Assembly (NCBI GenBank): GCA_026119855.1
Contig: JAOWBW010000388.1
Span: 248,001 to 312,000 of the forward strand
Source: Campanula takesimana
Lineage: Eukaryota; Streptophyta; Magnoliopsida; Asterales; Campanulaceae
DNA length: 64,000 nucleotides
Direction of reading: 5' to 3'
Position 1 is the first letter of the stretch. Each line of letters opens with the position of its first letter. The notes under the pieces are model-generated. The model was not told the origin of the DNA. It searched no databases and saw nothing but the letters and a program-made list of their open reading frames with translations. Positions 1-10,963 of the stretch are shown piece by piece. The position numbers and the translations under genes are program-made.

Positions 1-310
1 TTTCACAAAAAAATTCACACTCTTCCCATTCACACACCGTTGCACCAATTCACACAAAATTCTTTTATGAATGAGCCATTCACACAATTTTTCTTGGCCA
101 TTGTAGATGGCCTAATACGTTGACACCTAAAACTCACTGTTTGCGAGAGACGTCACCGAACCCAGACACGACCCAAATCTCACCGTCACCGTTTTCTAAC
201 GGCTGATGACGGTGTTATCCCGGGTAGGCCCTTTCCCTTTCCTTCCCTCGCCCTTTCCCTTTCCTTCCCTTTCTCTTGCACCCATTTCTTCCCCCCTCTC
301 TCTCTCTCTC
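1..310. other. 5' flank of the HSP20-like gene
   Basis: No gene is visible here. The first 90 bases carry loosely repeated ATTCACAC motifs. Bases 230-300 are C/T-rich and merge into a (CT)n tract at about 296-310, just before a TATA box. Pyrimidine-rich stretches like this are common near plant transcription starts. Confidence 0.4.
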
Positions 311-316
311 TATAAA
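311..316 (+). promoter_or_regulatory. TATA box, HSP20-like gene
   Basis: TATAAA follows a CT tract and is followed by ACGCG and a second CT microsatellite (about 331-358). Transcription would be expected to start roughly 30 bases downstream, near 345. That gives a 5' leader containing the upstream ORFs described below. The start site is inferred. Confidence 0.5.
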
Positions 317-327
317 CGCGTCTTCCC

Positions 328-359
<32 letters not shown>

Positions 360-509
360 TGAATCTTCCCATATCATAATTCATGTCAATTCTTTGACCA
401 ATTTCACACCACACCTACAAAATTTTAACCAATTTGATAGTTAATTGTAGTAGTTGTTAGAAAGAAAAAATCAGTGAAAAATTATTTAGAAAATTAGGGG
501 AGAAAGAAA

Positions 510-656
510 ATGAGGAGGGTTGCGAAGACCAGCGATTCTTCGCAAAGTCCGAGTCTGTGTGGATTTTTAGTCGTTAAAGCTTATCCTAAAAGGTATTCCT
601 CCAAGATCCCTTCTGATTTGGTCCTGTTCTTGGGTCTTGGATTCATTGATTGGTAA
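510..656 (+). CDS. upstream ORF in the leader of the HSP20-like gene
   Basis: This is a 48-codon ORF in the 5' leader, well upstream of the main start at 1240. The peptide begins MRRVAKTSD and ends with a hydrophobic C-terminus, IPSDLVLFLGLGFIDW, before TAA. It looks like real peptide rather than random leader sequence. A T-rich leader intron starts in or right after it: possible donors are AAAAG/GTATTC at about 587 and ATTG/GTAACA at about 652. Splicing at the later site would end the peptide at ...GFID, dropping only the final Trp; splicing at the earlier one would replace the hydrophobic tail. Conserved peptide uORFs in plants often stall ribosomes and repress the main ORF. Whether this one is conserved cannot be judged from the window alone. 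Confidence 0.5.
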   Translation: MRRVAKTSDSSQSPSLCGFLVVKAYPKRYSSKIPSDLVLFLGLGFIDW

Positions 657-1130
657 CATCCCTCCTTTTTATTCAATCTTGATCGATTTTCTTCAGTTTT
701 TTTTTTTTTTTTTTTTTGTTATTGATTTGTGTTATGGATTTGGTGGGTTTGATTGCAAATTTCCCAGCTGTCTTTGGTGATCGGTATAGGATGATTCTTG
801 GATTAGGGTTTGAATTAGTCTTCATCTAACTCTCTCTCTCTTTCTCTGTTGGGGATTTATCATGCTGTTTCTTGTTACTGATTTCTCTCTCTAAACCCAT
901 TTTCCTTTCTTGAAAATAATTACTTCGATCTTTTGAAAGTAGGTGGTAAGTCTTGGTTTTTATTGTTTTTTTTTTTTTTTTTTTTCATTTGGGAATTCTA
1001 ATTTCTGAAAGAACTCCATCTTTAACCTTAGGTTGTTAGAAGAAATTTTCAATCTTTTGTTGTTTTTGCTTTCGTTAGAGGATTTTAGGAATGAAAAAGC
1101 TTAGAGTTTTGATGGAGGGTGGGTTGTGCA
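587..1130 (+). other. probable 5' leader intron, HSP20-like gene
   Basis: The stretch is T-rich, with homopolymer runs near 698-717 and 966-985. It is bounded by a possible donor AAAAG/GTATTC (about 587) or ATTG/GTAACA (about 652), and by a good acceptor TTGTGCAG at 1123-1130. Splicing would place 1131-1239 next to the first leader exon. The donor choice is unresolved. Confidence 0.5.
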
Positions 1131-1137
1131 GATTGAT

Positions 1138-1227
1138 ATGATGGAGATTGTGGATTGTGAAGAAAGTTTCGAACCCGACATCAATATTAGTAGTAGCAAT
1201 AGTAGTAAGTTAGTTAAGGCTAATTGA
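1138..1227 (+). CDS. second short upstream ORF (29 aa)
   Basis: ATGATGGAG opens a 29-codon ORF rich in Ser and Asn that stops 12 bases before the main ATG. It lies just after the inferred leader-intron acceptor, so it would be in the mature leader. Reinitiation after it would reach the main start. It could be a chance ORF. Confidence 0.3.
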   Translation: MMEIVDCEESFEPDINISSSNSSKLVKAN

Positions 1228-1239
1228 GAACATTGTCGT

Positions 1240-2751
1240 ATGGTAGATTCCCTTCTTGCTACTTTATTAATGGAGAATCACCACCCGTCTACCCTTTTGT
1301 CCATGGATTCAAGTGCCTCTTCTTCTCATGATGATCTTGACCTCGAAATGAGTCGTCAAGTTATTCCAACTCGTCCTCCTGATATCAACTTACCCCTGTC
1401 AGCTGAGCGTAGCCCACCTCTCCACCAATGGAACCCTGATGCATGTGACATTCTTGATGTTGGACTAGGCTCCCAATTTTACGAAACCGAGAATTTCCTT
1501 AGTGTTCCCAAAGTAGGAAGGAAATGTGCGAAAAGAATAGATAGCATTTGGGGTGCGTGGCTTTTCTTTAGCTTTTACTTCAGGCCTGTTCTGAATGAGA
1601 AATCAAAGGCGAAGGTTGTAAGAGATAGTAATGGAATTTCCGGATTTGATAAATCTGATCTTCAACTCGATGTTTTTATGGTTCAGCATGATATGGAGAA
1701 CATGTACATGTGGGTTTTTAAAGAAAGGCCTGAAAATGCGTTGGGTAAGATGCAGCTAAGGAGTTATATGAATGGTCATTCCCGTCAAGGAGAGCGTCCT
1801 TTCCCTTTTAGTGTTGATAAGGGGTTTGTTAGGTCCCATAGAATGCAACGCAAGCATTACAGGGGACTCTCGAATCCTCAGTGTGTTCATGGCATCGAGG
1901 TTGTTCCTTTGCCTAGTCTTGCTTGTCTCGATGAAGATGACCGGAAAAGGTGGATTGAATTGACGGGTAGGGATTTAAACTTTTCAATCCCAAATGAAGC
2001 AAGCGATTTTAGTTCATGGAGAAACCTTCCAAGCACGGAGTTCGAGATTGAGAGGCCACCTGCAGTAGTAAAGAGTAACGGAACTTCTCAACCTAAGAAA
2101 TTGCTTAATGGGTCAGGGTTAAATTTGTCAACTCAGCCGTTGAACCACAGCAATGGGGACATATTGGACCTTTCACCTGCTAATGGCAAGAAAAGGAAGG
2201 ACTTGTACCCACATGGAAATGAAGAAGATTTTGGATTGACAGTTAATCCTCCTTCTGACAGGGTTCCGAATTTGGAAATCAATCCAAACGAACCACAATG
2301 GTCGCACGAGTTTAGTGGGGTAATGAGGAACGCTTGTGGGCCCGTAACAGCTGCAAAAACGATCTACGAGGATGAGAAGGGCTTTTTGGTCATTATAAGT
2401 CTCCCCTTCGTAGACCTTCAAAGGGTGAAGGTTTCTTGGAGAAACACACTTACACATGGGATCATTAAAGTATCTTGCATAAGCACGTCTCGCATGCCAT
2501 TTGTGAAAAGACGGGACCGGACTTTCAAGCTTACGGACCCGTTTCTTGAACACTGCCCTCCTGGGGAATTTGTTAGAGAAATCCCACTCTCGACTCGGAT
2601 CCCCGAAGATGCTAATATGGAAGCTTATTATGACGGGCCTGGAACTGTGCTCGAGATTCTGGTTCCAAAACTCTGTGAAGGGGCAGAAGAACATGAGGTA
2701 CGTGTTTGTCTTCGCCCTCACCTTGTGGGAAATGATCTTATGTTGACCTGA
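1240..2751 (+). CDS. HSP20-like (alpha-crystallin domain) family protein
   Basis: This is an uninterrupted 503-codon ORF. The N-terminal half is low-complexity and acidic/Ser-rich, followed by a basic region with NGKKRKD near residue 315. The last 150 residues contain an alpha-crystallin-like beta-sandwich. Around residues 370-480 there is a run typical of small heat-shock domains: KTIYEDEKGFLVIISLPFVD, then VREIPLSTRIPEDANMEAYY. The length and this layout match a plant family annotated as HSP20-like chaperone superfamily (about 500 aa), which is not the classical 17-kDa small HSP. The function of that family is poorly defined, so a role in stress or chaperone work is an inference from the domain. 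The start at 1240 is the first in-frame ATG after the leader intron; internal Met residues shortly after (MENHH at residue 11) are alternatives. Confidence 0.75.
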   Translation: MVDSLLATLLMENHHPSTLLSMDSSASSSHDDLDLEMSRQVIPTRPPDINLPLSAERSPPLHQWNPDACDILDVGLGSQFYETENFLSVPKVGRKCAKRIDSIWGAWLFFSFYFRPVLNEKSKAKVVRDSNGISGFDKSDLQLDVFMVQHDMENMYMWVFKERPENALGKMQLRSYMNGHSRQGERPFPFSVDKGFVRSHRMQRKHYRGLSNPQCVHGIEVVPLPSLACLDEDDRKRWIELTGRDLNFSIPNEASDFSSWRNLPSTEFEIERPPAVVKSNGTSQPKKLLNGSGLNLSTQPLNHSNGDILDLSPANGKKRKDLYPHGNEEDFGLTVNPPSDRVPNLEINPNEPQWSHEFSGVMRNACGPVTAAKTIYEDEKGFLVIISLPFVDLQRVKVSWRNTLTHGIIKVSCISTSRMPFVKRRDRTFKLTDPFLEHCPPGEFVREIPLSTRIPEDANMEAYYDGPGTVLEILVPKLCEGAEEHEVRVCLRPHLVGNDLMLT

Positions 2752-3161
2752 GATTCAAATGCCTAATCTGTTGGTGGTGGTGCTTCATTGTTAACTCACT
2801 TTGTTCTGTACGATGGATGTATTTTATAGACAATCTATGTATTTCTCTATGTATGGGTATTTCATTATAAGTTATGCTCATTAACAGCTTCCGTTACTTC
2901 CGTGTATCTTGGCTGTCGTTTGCTTGTAATAATTCATGATTTTACCTAAATCATTCCTCCATTATATGACAAATTATTCCATATTTATAAGTTCTATACT
3001 AAAAAAGTTGCACTGAGTTTGTGTTCAATCTTTGTGCTGTCTTTTTGGTTGTCTTCCTAGTGTTTTGGCATGTTTGGAATCCCTAGTTTGGCTAGAGTAG
3101 AATGCTTGTTGGTTCACTACTCACCTTTGTTCTCCACTCTTGGTTGTTAAATTGACTACTT

Positions 3162-3193
3162 TTTCTTCTTTAAGACACTTATTGACCTGGTCG

Positions 3194-3248
<55 letters not shown>

Positions 3249-3361
3249 TTGTGTGTGAAAAGATAACATCTTGCCCACATGATCTTGATAAGGGGTGATC
3301 TCCTAAACATAAGGTGTTAAAACTTGCAACCATTTCTTCCTTATGACACCTCTTGACTTGG

Positions 3362-3392
<31 letters not shown>

Positions 3393-3512
3393 TTGTGTGT
3401 GTGAGAGAGAGAGAGAGGGAAAGAGAGAGACTTTTTGTGTGTGGGTGGGTGGGTGGGTGTGTGTGTGAAAAGATAACATCTTCCCCACATGATCTTGATA
3501 AGGGGGAGATCC
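3162..3512. repeat. tandem duplication with GT/GA/CT microsatellites
   Basis: Two related copies (about 3162-3303 and 3331-3512) share a TTCTT..GACAC..CTTGACYTGGTC left part, a microsatellite core, and the right part AAAAGATAACATCTT. The cores have diverged: (GT)n(GA)n in copy 1, (CT)n(GT)n(GA)n(GGGT)n in copy 2. This is a segmental duplication with repeat expansion inside each copy. Confidence 0.7.
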
Positions 3513-4179
3513 TATATGAGGATGGGAAATTTTATTCTACCACCACATGATCCTGGAAAGAGTGATAAGTATAGAAAGTTGATAATATATGCCCCCAATC
3601 AAAAGCAAATACAGATACTGCTTTTGTTCACAGCACTGAGGAACCTTTCTTTCTTTCTTTCTTTTTTTTTTTAATTTCTTTTTTCTTTTTTCTTTTTCTT
3701 CTCATGAGTGGAAATCTAGTGTGCAAGGGACCACCTGTCCATATCAAATGGAGTCTGCGTACCATGTTCAAAGTAGTTGAATGTGGAGGGTAGTTGAGTT
3801 GAGCCTACTGTTGAATATTATGCCTAAGAAGAGGTCCAATTTTTATTTTTTTATTTTTACAATAGCAATTATCGCATTGCTGGTTGTACCATAAGAAGAG
3901 TTTCTTGTACATTGTTTCAAAAATGGGGTCTTTTGTGGAGAACCAAAAGATTGTGGAAGGTGACATACTTCCTTCTTTAGTAAAAGAAATGCAAGTGGTA
4001 GGTTTCATGGATAACACACATTTTAAACATGTTTTTAGCAAGATTTAACTATATATACATGTAGCTAGGTTAGTGATTGGATGAATTTCATTTGTTAGGG
4101 CTGACATCATCATGATCTAAAAATGTAAAGTTGGTTCAGGGACCTGCAACCGCATCACCCATTTTAGTTGCACCGCTCC

Positions 4180-4560
4180 ACCGGATGATAATAGATGTGG
4201 CCACGTCGCTTGGGAACTATCTAACGGCCGGAGCTAATAAAAACCAAACGACGGCGTTTTTGATCCCCAATAATTGTAATAAGTAAATAGATTTTATTTA
4301 TGGGTAATTAGAAATACGAAACGGGGCTAACGCCGTTAGCTCTTTCGTATTCCGTGTAAATGAAATCGCTTCGTGTCCTTTTAGTCTTTTTAGATCCCTC
4401 TCTTTTGTCTACAATTCATTTTTCATTTTCAGAGAGCGGGAACTCGAAAGACGAGAGAGGCGATCAAAATCAAAAACGCAAATCGAACTGCATATAGGAA
4501 TTGATTTCGATTGGAAATTGTAGTTATTTGTTCCTTCCTCTCCTCTTCGTCAATTAGTTC
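4180..4560 (+). other. promoter/leader-like stretch with no gene attached
   Basis: This region resembles a plant gene start. It has CCACGTCG, AACGACGGCGTTTTTG, and a purine/pyrimidine-rich leader ending in GAGAGAGGCGATCAAAATC. No coding sequence follows before about 6.8 kb. It may be the orphaned 5' end of a lost gene. The surrounding 2752-5070 otherwise shows only AT-rich intergenic sequence and the duplication at 3162-3512. Confidence 0.2.
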
Positions 4561-5072
4561 TGGACATTTATCGTACAAAATAAAGTGGTACAAGACATTC
4601 AGATCGTGCCATCACATTATACGAGATTTACTTTTGAGTAGGAATTCATGTTAGCATGGTTTTCTTCCCTATTATTTTTCCTTAAACGACATGAAAAGGG
4701 GTCAAATAAAAAATCTCACACTTCTGCTTTACCACCGGGCCACCCCTCAGAACGCCCATTGTTGCAAGAAATGGGAAGAATGGTTCTTGATAGGCAAAAG
4801 AAAAGCAATTTCCTTTAATATTGAATCTAATTTTAGTGGATGTAGCTGTTACTACTAAATACTATCAGTCAATGCAAGTAGCAAATGTGTTGGATTGTGT
4901 TGGGTTGAAATTATTGGGAATTATTGTAGCTTTTTTGTGGGTAATGGTTTGAGCCATTATAAGCACTCCCACAATAATTGAGGAGACAATTTTTGTGTTC
5001 TCTACTTTTAGATTTCCAGATTCAATGGTTTTTAAGCCATCCCAATAGGTTCAATGGTCAGCAACAAAGATA

Positions 5073-5358
5073 CTCCCTCTATTCCACAAATATTCCACAA
5101 AGTTTGTTTCAATTTGTTTTTTTTTTTTTTTTTTTTTTTATAGTCAACACAAATGAATTTTAACCAAACATTAATGTTAAGATTATAATTTAAGTGAAAT
5201 TTAAAAAATTGTAATTGATAAAACATTAAGTGATTTATCAATAAAAACTTATGGAATTTCGTTGTTGTGATCATTAGATTGCCTCCAATGTATGGTCAAA
5301 GTTTATTTGTATTGACTATAAAAAATCAAACTGGGACAAATTTTTAAAGACGGAGGAG
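5073..5358. mobile_element. Stowaway-type MITE
   Basis: The element begins CTCCCTCTATTCC after TA and ends AAGACGGAGGAG before TA. These are the terminal inverted repeats and TA target duplication of Stowaway (Tc1/mariner-derived) MITEs. The termini are somewhat degenerate and the interior holds a long T run. 5359-6230 is AT-rich with no recognisable gene. Confidence 0.6.
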
Positions 5359-6231
5359 TATTATCATACACTACCTTAATATCAATTGTAATTTTGCTCT
5401 TGATCAAAAATAAAAATGGATTTTGATTTTGAAAAAGGATACTTATTTTGAGAGGAAAGATGTAATTTGTATGTCCTAAATAGATGTATATCTATTCGAT
5501 ATTCATTTTGGAACTTCTATTAATTTTTCGTAACGCTTGGTAAAAACGAGTTTTAACAGAGTAAAAGAAACGAAAAGACGTGTCTTAAATACGTCAGTTT
5601 CACCTTCACTATTATAAACGGGTAAATTTAATATTAAAAGACTTTTAAGTTTTTCTATGAGTCTTAATATGAAGCCCGGGAACTCTAAACAAATAAATTG
5701 ATAAATGTCATTGTATTGTGAGTATGAATAAGTGTCATTATATTGTCAGTGCGAAAAAATTTGTTCATTATTGTAAAAATAAAATGTCGTTGTTAGTGTT
5801 GATAAATGTCAATGTATTTCAATTTCAATTTTTACAAAGGATTAAGCGTTCAAAGTATCTAAACTGCGCTTCTTAAAACACTCACTCCTAAACCATAGGA
5901 AGGAAAAATCGGTCTTTTACATGATATTCCAATGTTTAATTGAGTTGACAGACTATATCGGGAAAAAAAAAGTAGAAACTAATTTCCCTTAAAATTTTGT
6001 GGTAGAAAAAATAAACTCTTCTTGACTTTAACCATTGAGAGATGAAAGATAATTTTTCCTTTTTGAACAAAATAAATTTGTTGGGAAAATAATAGAGAGA
6101 AGCTTTTAAAACATGCTTCCATACCCCTCCCCCCACCAAAAGAAAGAAAAAAAAAAAAAAAATTGGTTTGGCTAATTTGATTAAACTTTTAAAAAGTAGT
6201 ATAAAATTTATGTTAATTATTCGTATTCATG

Positions 6232-6289
6232 GTGGACCCGGCACACTCTAATAAAGAACACCAATAAAATTCTGACACATCATTTTGTA
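6232..6289. mobile_element. deletion derivative of the fold-back element at 43085
   Basis: GTGGACCCGGCACACTCTAA, followed by an AAAGAACAC loop and then CCAATAAAATTCTGACACATCATTTTGT, matches one arm, the loop and the outer part of the other arm of the fold-back element at 43085-43287. The middle of the second arm is missing. This is a relic, assigned by sequence similarity only. Confidence 0.45.
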
Positions 6290-6833
6290 AGCCACATTTT
6301 GTGGCATTTTTTTATGACTTTATATTTATCCTTTAGTGAATTTCCCTCGTCTCATGGGCTAAAGCTTAGATATAGTGGGTTTTGAGGGGAAACAAATTTC
6401 TCCCTAAATTATACAAAGTCTACTTTTATTTTATGAGGCTGGAACCAATCAAAGATAAAGTGTGAAATAATGATCAATATTTTTCCAAAAAATCTTACAC
6501 GGTAGAAGGTATTAGAGATTCTGCCGACTGTGGAAACAAAACAGAATAAAATCATACCCAGAAGTTGTTTAAGAATAGTCGAAATCTAACAGGACAAATA
6601 AACTAAAACAGCAATTAATAGTACCAAAAGCTCATTTTACCGAAACCATAAACTGTGTACTTCCGATGGAAAAATATAACATTTAACCAGCCTTTGAAAT
6701 CAAAACACCACCACCATTTTCAAAGGCCACAACCAAAAATAATATCTGAAAACATAATAATTAAAAATAAATATAAAACTTGTCCAGAAAAAGCACCATA
6801 CTAAAAATTAACCCCAAAACATAAACCTCGCAA

Positions 6834-9793
6834 TTAGTCGACCTCCTCAATCTTAGGCCCGGCACCGCTGTTGCCAGAAGGAGCAGCATCATCATCGTCG
6901 TCCATGGGTGCACCACCTTCACCACCCTGATACATCTTTGCAATAATCGGGTTACAAATACCCTCCAATTCCTTCATCTTGTCTTCAAACTCATCCGCCT
7001 CAGCCAACTGGTTACTATCCAACCACTGAATAGTCGACTCAATGGCATCCTCAACCTTCTTCTTATCAGCAGCAGACAACTTCGATGCAATCTTCTCATC
7101 CTTAACCGTGTTCCTCATGTTGTAGGAGTAGTTCTCCAACGCGTTCTTTGCCTCCACCTTCTTCTTGTGCTCTTCATCCTCCGACTTGTACTTTTCAGCC
7201 TCTTGTACCATCTTCTCAATCTCCTCCTTTGAAAGTCTACCCTTATCGTTTGTGATTGTGATCTTGTTCTTTTGTCCGGTAGTTTTGTCTTCGGCTGAGA
7301 CGTTTAGGATACCGTTTGCGTCAATGTCGAAGCAGACTGTAATTTGGGGGACACCACGTGGGGCCGGGGGGATACCAGAGAGCTCGAATTTGCCTAGCAA
7401 GTTGTTGTCACGGGTTCTTGTTCTTTCTCCTTCGTAGACTTGGATTAACACACCGGGCTGGTTGTCAGAGTAGGTTGAAAAGACTTGTTCTTTCTTGGTG
7501 GGGATGGTTGTGTTTCTTGGGATCAAAACAGTCATGACACCTCCTGCTGTTTCTAGACCGAGAGAAAGAGGGGTGACATCGAGGAGCAAAAGGTCTTGTA
7601 CCTTCTCATTACCTTCACCACTCAAGATGGCTGCTTGGACAGCTGCACCATAAGCCACAGCCTCATCAGGGTTGATGGACTTGCAGAGCTCTTTCCCGTT
7701 GAAGAAATCTTGAAGCAATTGTTGGACTTTGGGAATTCTAGTGGACCCACCAACGAGCACGACATCATGGATGGTGCTCTTGTCCATCTTAGCATCCCTC
7801 AAACACTTCTCAACTGGCTCCATACACTTTCTGAACAAGTCCATGTTCAATTCTTCGAATCTTGCACGGGTGATGGTGGAGTAAAAGTCAATACCCTCGT
7901 ACAAAGAGTCAATCTCGATTGTGGTTTGGGCAGTGGATGAAAGGGTCCTCTTTGCCCTCTCACAAGATGTCCTCAACCTCCTAAGAGCCCTTGGGTTACC
8001 GCTAATATCCTTCTTGTTTTTCCTCTTGAATTCCTGAACAAAATGGTTGACCATTCTGTTGTCAAAATCTTCACCTCCCAAATGGGTATCTCCAGCTGTG
8101 GCCTTCACTTCAAAGATACCTTCCTCAATAGTGAGGAGGGACACATCGAAAGTACCACCACCAAGATCAAAGATCAACACATTCTTCTCACCAACACTTG
8201 TTGCCTTCTTGTCAAGACCATAAGCAATGGCAGCAGCTGTGGGCTCGTTGATGATACGCAAGACATTGATTCCGGCGATAACTCCGGCATCCTTGGTGGC
8301 CTGACGTTGGGAGTCGTTGAAGTATGCAGGGACTGTGACCACAGCATTCTTTATGGTTGTACCAAGGAAAGCCTCAGCAATCTCACGCATCTTAATTAGA
8401 ACCATGGAAGAAATTTCTTCAGCTGCGAATTGCTTCTCCTCGCCCTTGTAGTTAACAACAATCATGGGCTTCTCACCAGGACCGGGAATAACCTTAAATG
8501 GCCACATCTTCATGTCTCCTTGCACAGAGGCGTCAGAGTATCTTCTACCAATCAACCTCTTGGCATCTGCAAAGTCATTGAGTGAGAGGTCCATTAGTCA
8601 AACATTCAAGAAGCCCAAGCTAAAGATAACAAAACATCAACTGGCATTCTACAAAACATTTATCAAATTGTACTTAACAACAAGGGATTCAAATAAAAGT
8701 GTCAGTTTAACAAAATAAATAGATTTGTACTAGCATTTGTTTGTAAATAATTAAAGTGGGATTTCTAAAAATTAGGTTCAAGTTAAGGAACCCAACTGCC
8801 CCTGCTTAAAAAATAATTAGGTAAAATCTATTCCTTGCTACAAATTATTAGACAAGATCACCGTGGTAAATTAAGATACAGAAAATAAGCAACAAATACT
8901 GAAAAATACATATGGTTTTATTACTGAAATAGTTTTAATTGAATTAACAATAGATTTATCTAAGTGGTTTCATAACTAGAATATCACTGATTAAATTATT
9001 TAAAAAAAAAATGCAATTCTTATCAACAGACCAGAACCGAAGACTCCGAAGTTCCAGATTTAACTAATTTTAAACATGTAAGACAAACATAGCTATAAGT
9101 AACCTTCAAAACAAACAAAGAATCAAACATAATCATAACCAAATCAGCTTTAAAGTTGAAATCTGCAAGCATGACCAATATTTAAATCTTGTTCACTTAA
9201 TGTTTACAAATTCAAGCATATGAAACAAAGCAACTGTGAGCAGGACAAGGTAATAACAACAATAAGCAAACGCATTCACGAAAATAACGACTATATATAT
9301 AGATCTAACATTCAACTAATGCAAGTTCAAGACATAATCACCAAAAAAAGATATAAATACAGCACGCCAACATGAACTACAACTCTGCTTAATCTACAAA
9401 CAACAGGGGGTATGTATAGATCTAGCTAGCATAGCAACATCAAGTTGATGAATATATCATAACAATCAGCAGTAGGCAAAGCATGAATGCAATTTATATA
9501 CTCCAGATATTCATTCAATAATATCCAAATATCAAACTAAAACATAAATAAATCTAGATCCAGGAAAGTGAGATCTTACCGAAAACGGTGTTAATAGGAT
9601 TCATGGCGACCTGATTCTTAGCAGCATCTCCGATCAACCTCTCGGAATCGGTGAAAGCAACATACGACGGCGTCGTCCTGTTACCTTGATCATTGGCGAT
9701 GATCTCAACACGGTCATGTTGCCACACACCGACGCAAGAGTAGGTCGTTCCTAGATCGATTCCGATCGCTGGACCTTCTCCCTTTCCGGCCAT
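6834..9793 (-). CDS. HSC70: cytosolic heat-shock cognate 70 kDa protein (HSC70/HSP70)
   Basis: There are two exons, 9793-9580 (codons 1-71 plus one base) and 8566-6834, joined through a 1013-bp intron (donor G/GTAAG, acceptor TTTGCAG). The product is 648 aa, the normal length for plant cytosolic HSP70. Family signatures are present: IGIDLGTTYSCVGV at the N-terminus, IFDLGGGTFDVSLL near residue 200, VLVGGSTRIPKVQQLL near residue 340, and a C-terminal acidic tail ending GPKIEEVD. The EEVD end binds TPR co-chaperones and marks the cytosolic/nuclear class. The intron splits the Asp codon in NTVF-DAKRLIGRR, the conserved plant HSC70 position. It is an ATP-dependent chaperone for nascent and unfolded proteins. 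The promoter carries a heat-shock element, so expression is probably both constitutive and heat-boosted. No damage is seen. Confidence 0.97.
8567..9579 (-). other. HSC70 intron
   Basis: The intron is AT-rich (1013 bp), with donor GTAAGATC next to codon 71 and acceptor CAATGACTTTGCAG. I see no gene or obvious mobile element inside it. Long first introns of plant HSC70 genes often help expression; nothing here shows that directly. Confidence 0.9.
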
Positions 9794-9920
9794 TGTAATT
9801 CACAAACTGCAGTGACGGCGATTAGAAAAAAAATCGAAAGAACAAATTTGAGAGAGATAGAGAATGTAGTTTACAGATTTAAACTAGGGTTTGAGCGAGG
9901 GAGGGAGGAGGGGAAAGCGA

Positions 9921-9956
9921 GATTATAAAGAGGGGTTTTGAAATTCGAGAAGGTTC
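9921..9956 (-). promoter_or_regulatory. HSC70 core promoter: heat-shock element and TATA box
   Basis: TTCGAGAAGGTTC at 9944-9956 is a perfect three-unit heat-shock element (TTCnnGAAnnTTC). On the minus strand it sits about 14 bp upstream of CTTTATAATC (9930-9921), a TATA-like box. That would put the transcription start near 9890 and give a leader of about 100 nt. This is the classic HSF-TATA spacing. Confidence 0.7.
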
Positions 9957-10251
9957 GAACCCTAATTAGTGGGAACCGTAGATCTTTTTGAAAGGATTGG
10001 ACGGTGTTTGATTCGTGTGTGAGGCGCGTTGGGGTCCACATCATTAAGTTTCCGTTTCCTTTTCTTCATTGGTTAAGTTTTGAAAAGAGATGAATTCGTT
10101 TCCTTTCTCCTTTCGGAGTTGGACTCTTTCCTTTTTCTGCCGGCCATGAATCGTTCACATTGTGGTGTATGCGGAGAAACAAAGGGTTAAAAGTTTAGGT
10201 TGTAGACTCTTTGGTATTTAAGTTTCTAATTTTTTTTACTTTACTCCCAGC

Positions 10252-10365
10252 TAGGGGTGGCAAAATGGGTATTTTGGGTTTATCCATTAAAATTAAAAAT
10301 CTATTGGATATCCGGATATTTTAACTTTAATGGGTACACCCAAAACACCCATTTTGTCACCCCTA
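10252..10365. mobile_element. 114-bp palindromic hAT-type MITE, copy 1
   Basis: The whole element is a near-perfect inverted repeat: TAGGGGTGGCAAAATGGGT at one end, its complement ACCCATTTTGTCACCCCTA at the other, and GGATATCCGGATATT in the centre. Flanks CTCCCAGC (10244-10251) and CCCCCAGC (10366-10373) form an 8-bp target duplication with one mismatch, as expected for hAT transposition. A second copy of exactly the same length lies at 55581-55694. It has no coding capacity. Confidence 0.85.
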
Positions 10366-10767
10366 CCCCCAGCTCAAACAGACATTAGAAATCTAACGTT
10401 AAATTACCAATGACAGTTCATATGATGGGTATTTTTGTCTTTTAATTTAAAAAGGGGAGGGGTTAAATGTCATTTAGTCATGTGACTTCTTCAAAATAGA
10501 ACCACCACCATCAACACCACCTCCACCTCTCCACCACCATAACCACCGTCACATACCGTAACGACTAACTGCAATTGAAAATCAGAAGATTTGACAAAAA
10601 CTAAATCTTTTTTCCGAAGTCAAGTAGAAGTAAAATCAAAAAATCCAGATTTAAATCTTGCTTTCCTAATCTGGGTTCAAGAGTATAAAATTTCAAACCT
10701 TGATTAGGTTTCCAAAGCATTTAAGAGTATGGAATTCAAACCCAGATTTGGGTTTCCAAAGCATAAA

Positions 10768-10769
<2 letters not shown>

Positions 10770-10805
<36 letters not shown>
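10770..10805. repeat. (AT)n microsatellite
   Basis: About 18 uninterrupted AT dinucleotides. The 10374-10769 stretch before it is AT-rich and contains short partial duplications (GGTTTCCAAAGCAT occurs twice, near 10707 and 10750) but no gene. Confidence 0.9.
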
Positions 10806-10808
<3 letters not shown>

Positions 10809-10963
10809 GTTGGTGAGGAGAGCGATGGTGTTGCCACATAGACAAGTCTTAGAGAAAGGTTGCATTTGGTGTTGCCACATCATCACCACTCTTATAAATA
10901 AGAGACTTTTCAAATTCTTTTTCTTAGCTAATAATATTAGCTAATAGTATTAGTTACTATATA

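Noticed and set aside
3353..3550. ORF over CT/GA/GT microsatellites
   Set aside because: It is dipeptide repeats from simple sequence.
7165..8718. Several plus-strand ORFs of 80-118 codons
   Set aside because: They are antisense shadows of HSC70 exon 2, whose minus-strand frame has full family motifs.
9940..9960. A four- or five-unit heat-shock element
   Set aside because: Counting bases, the first GAA is one base off register; only three contiguous units (TTCnnGAAnnTTC) are perfect.
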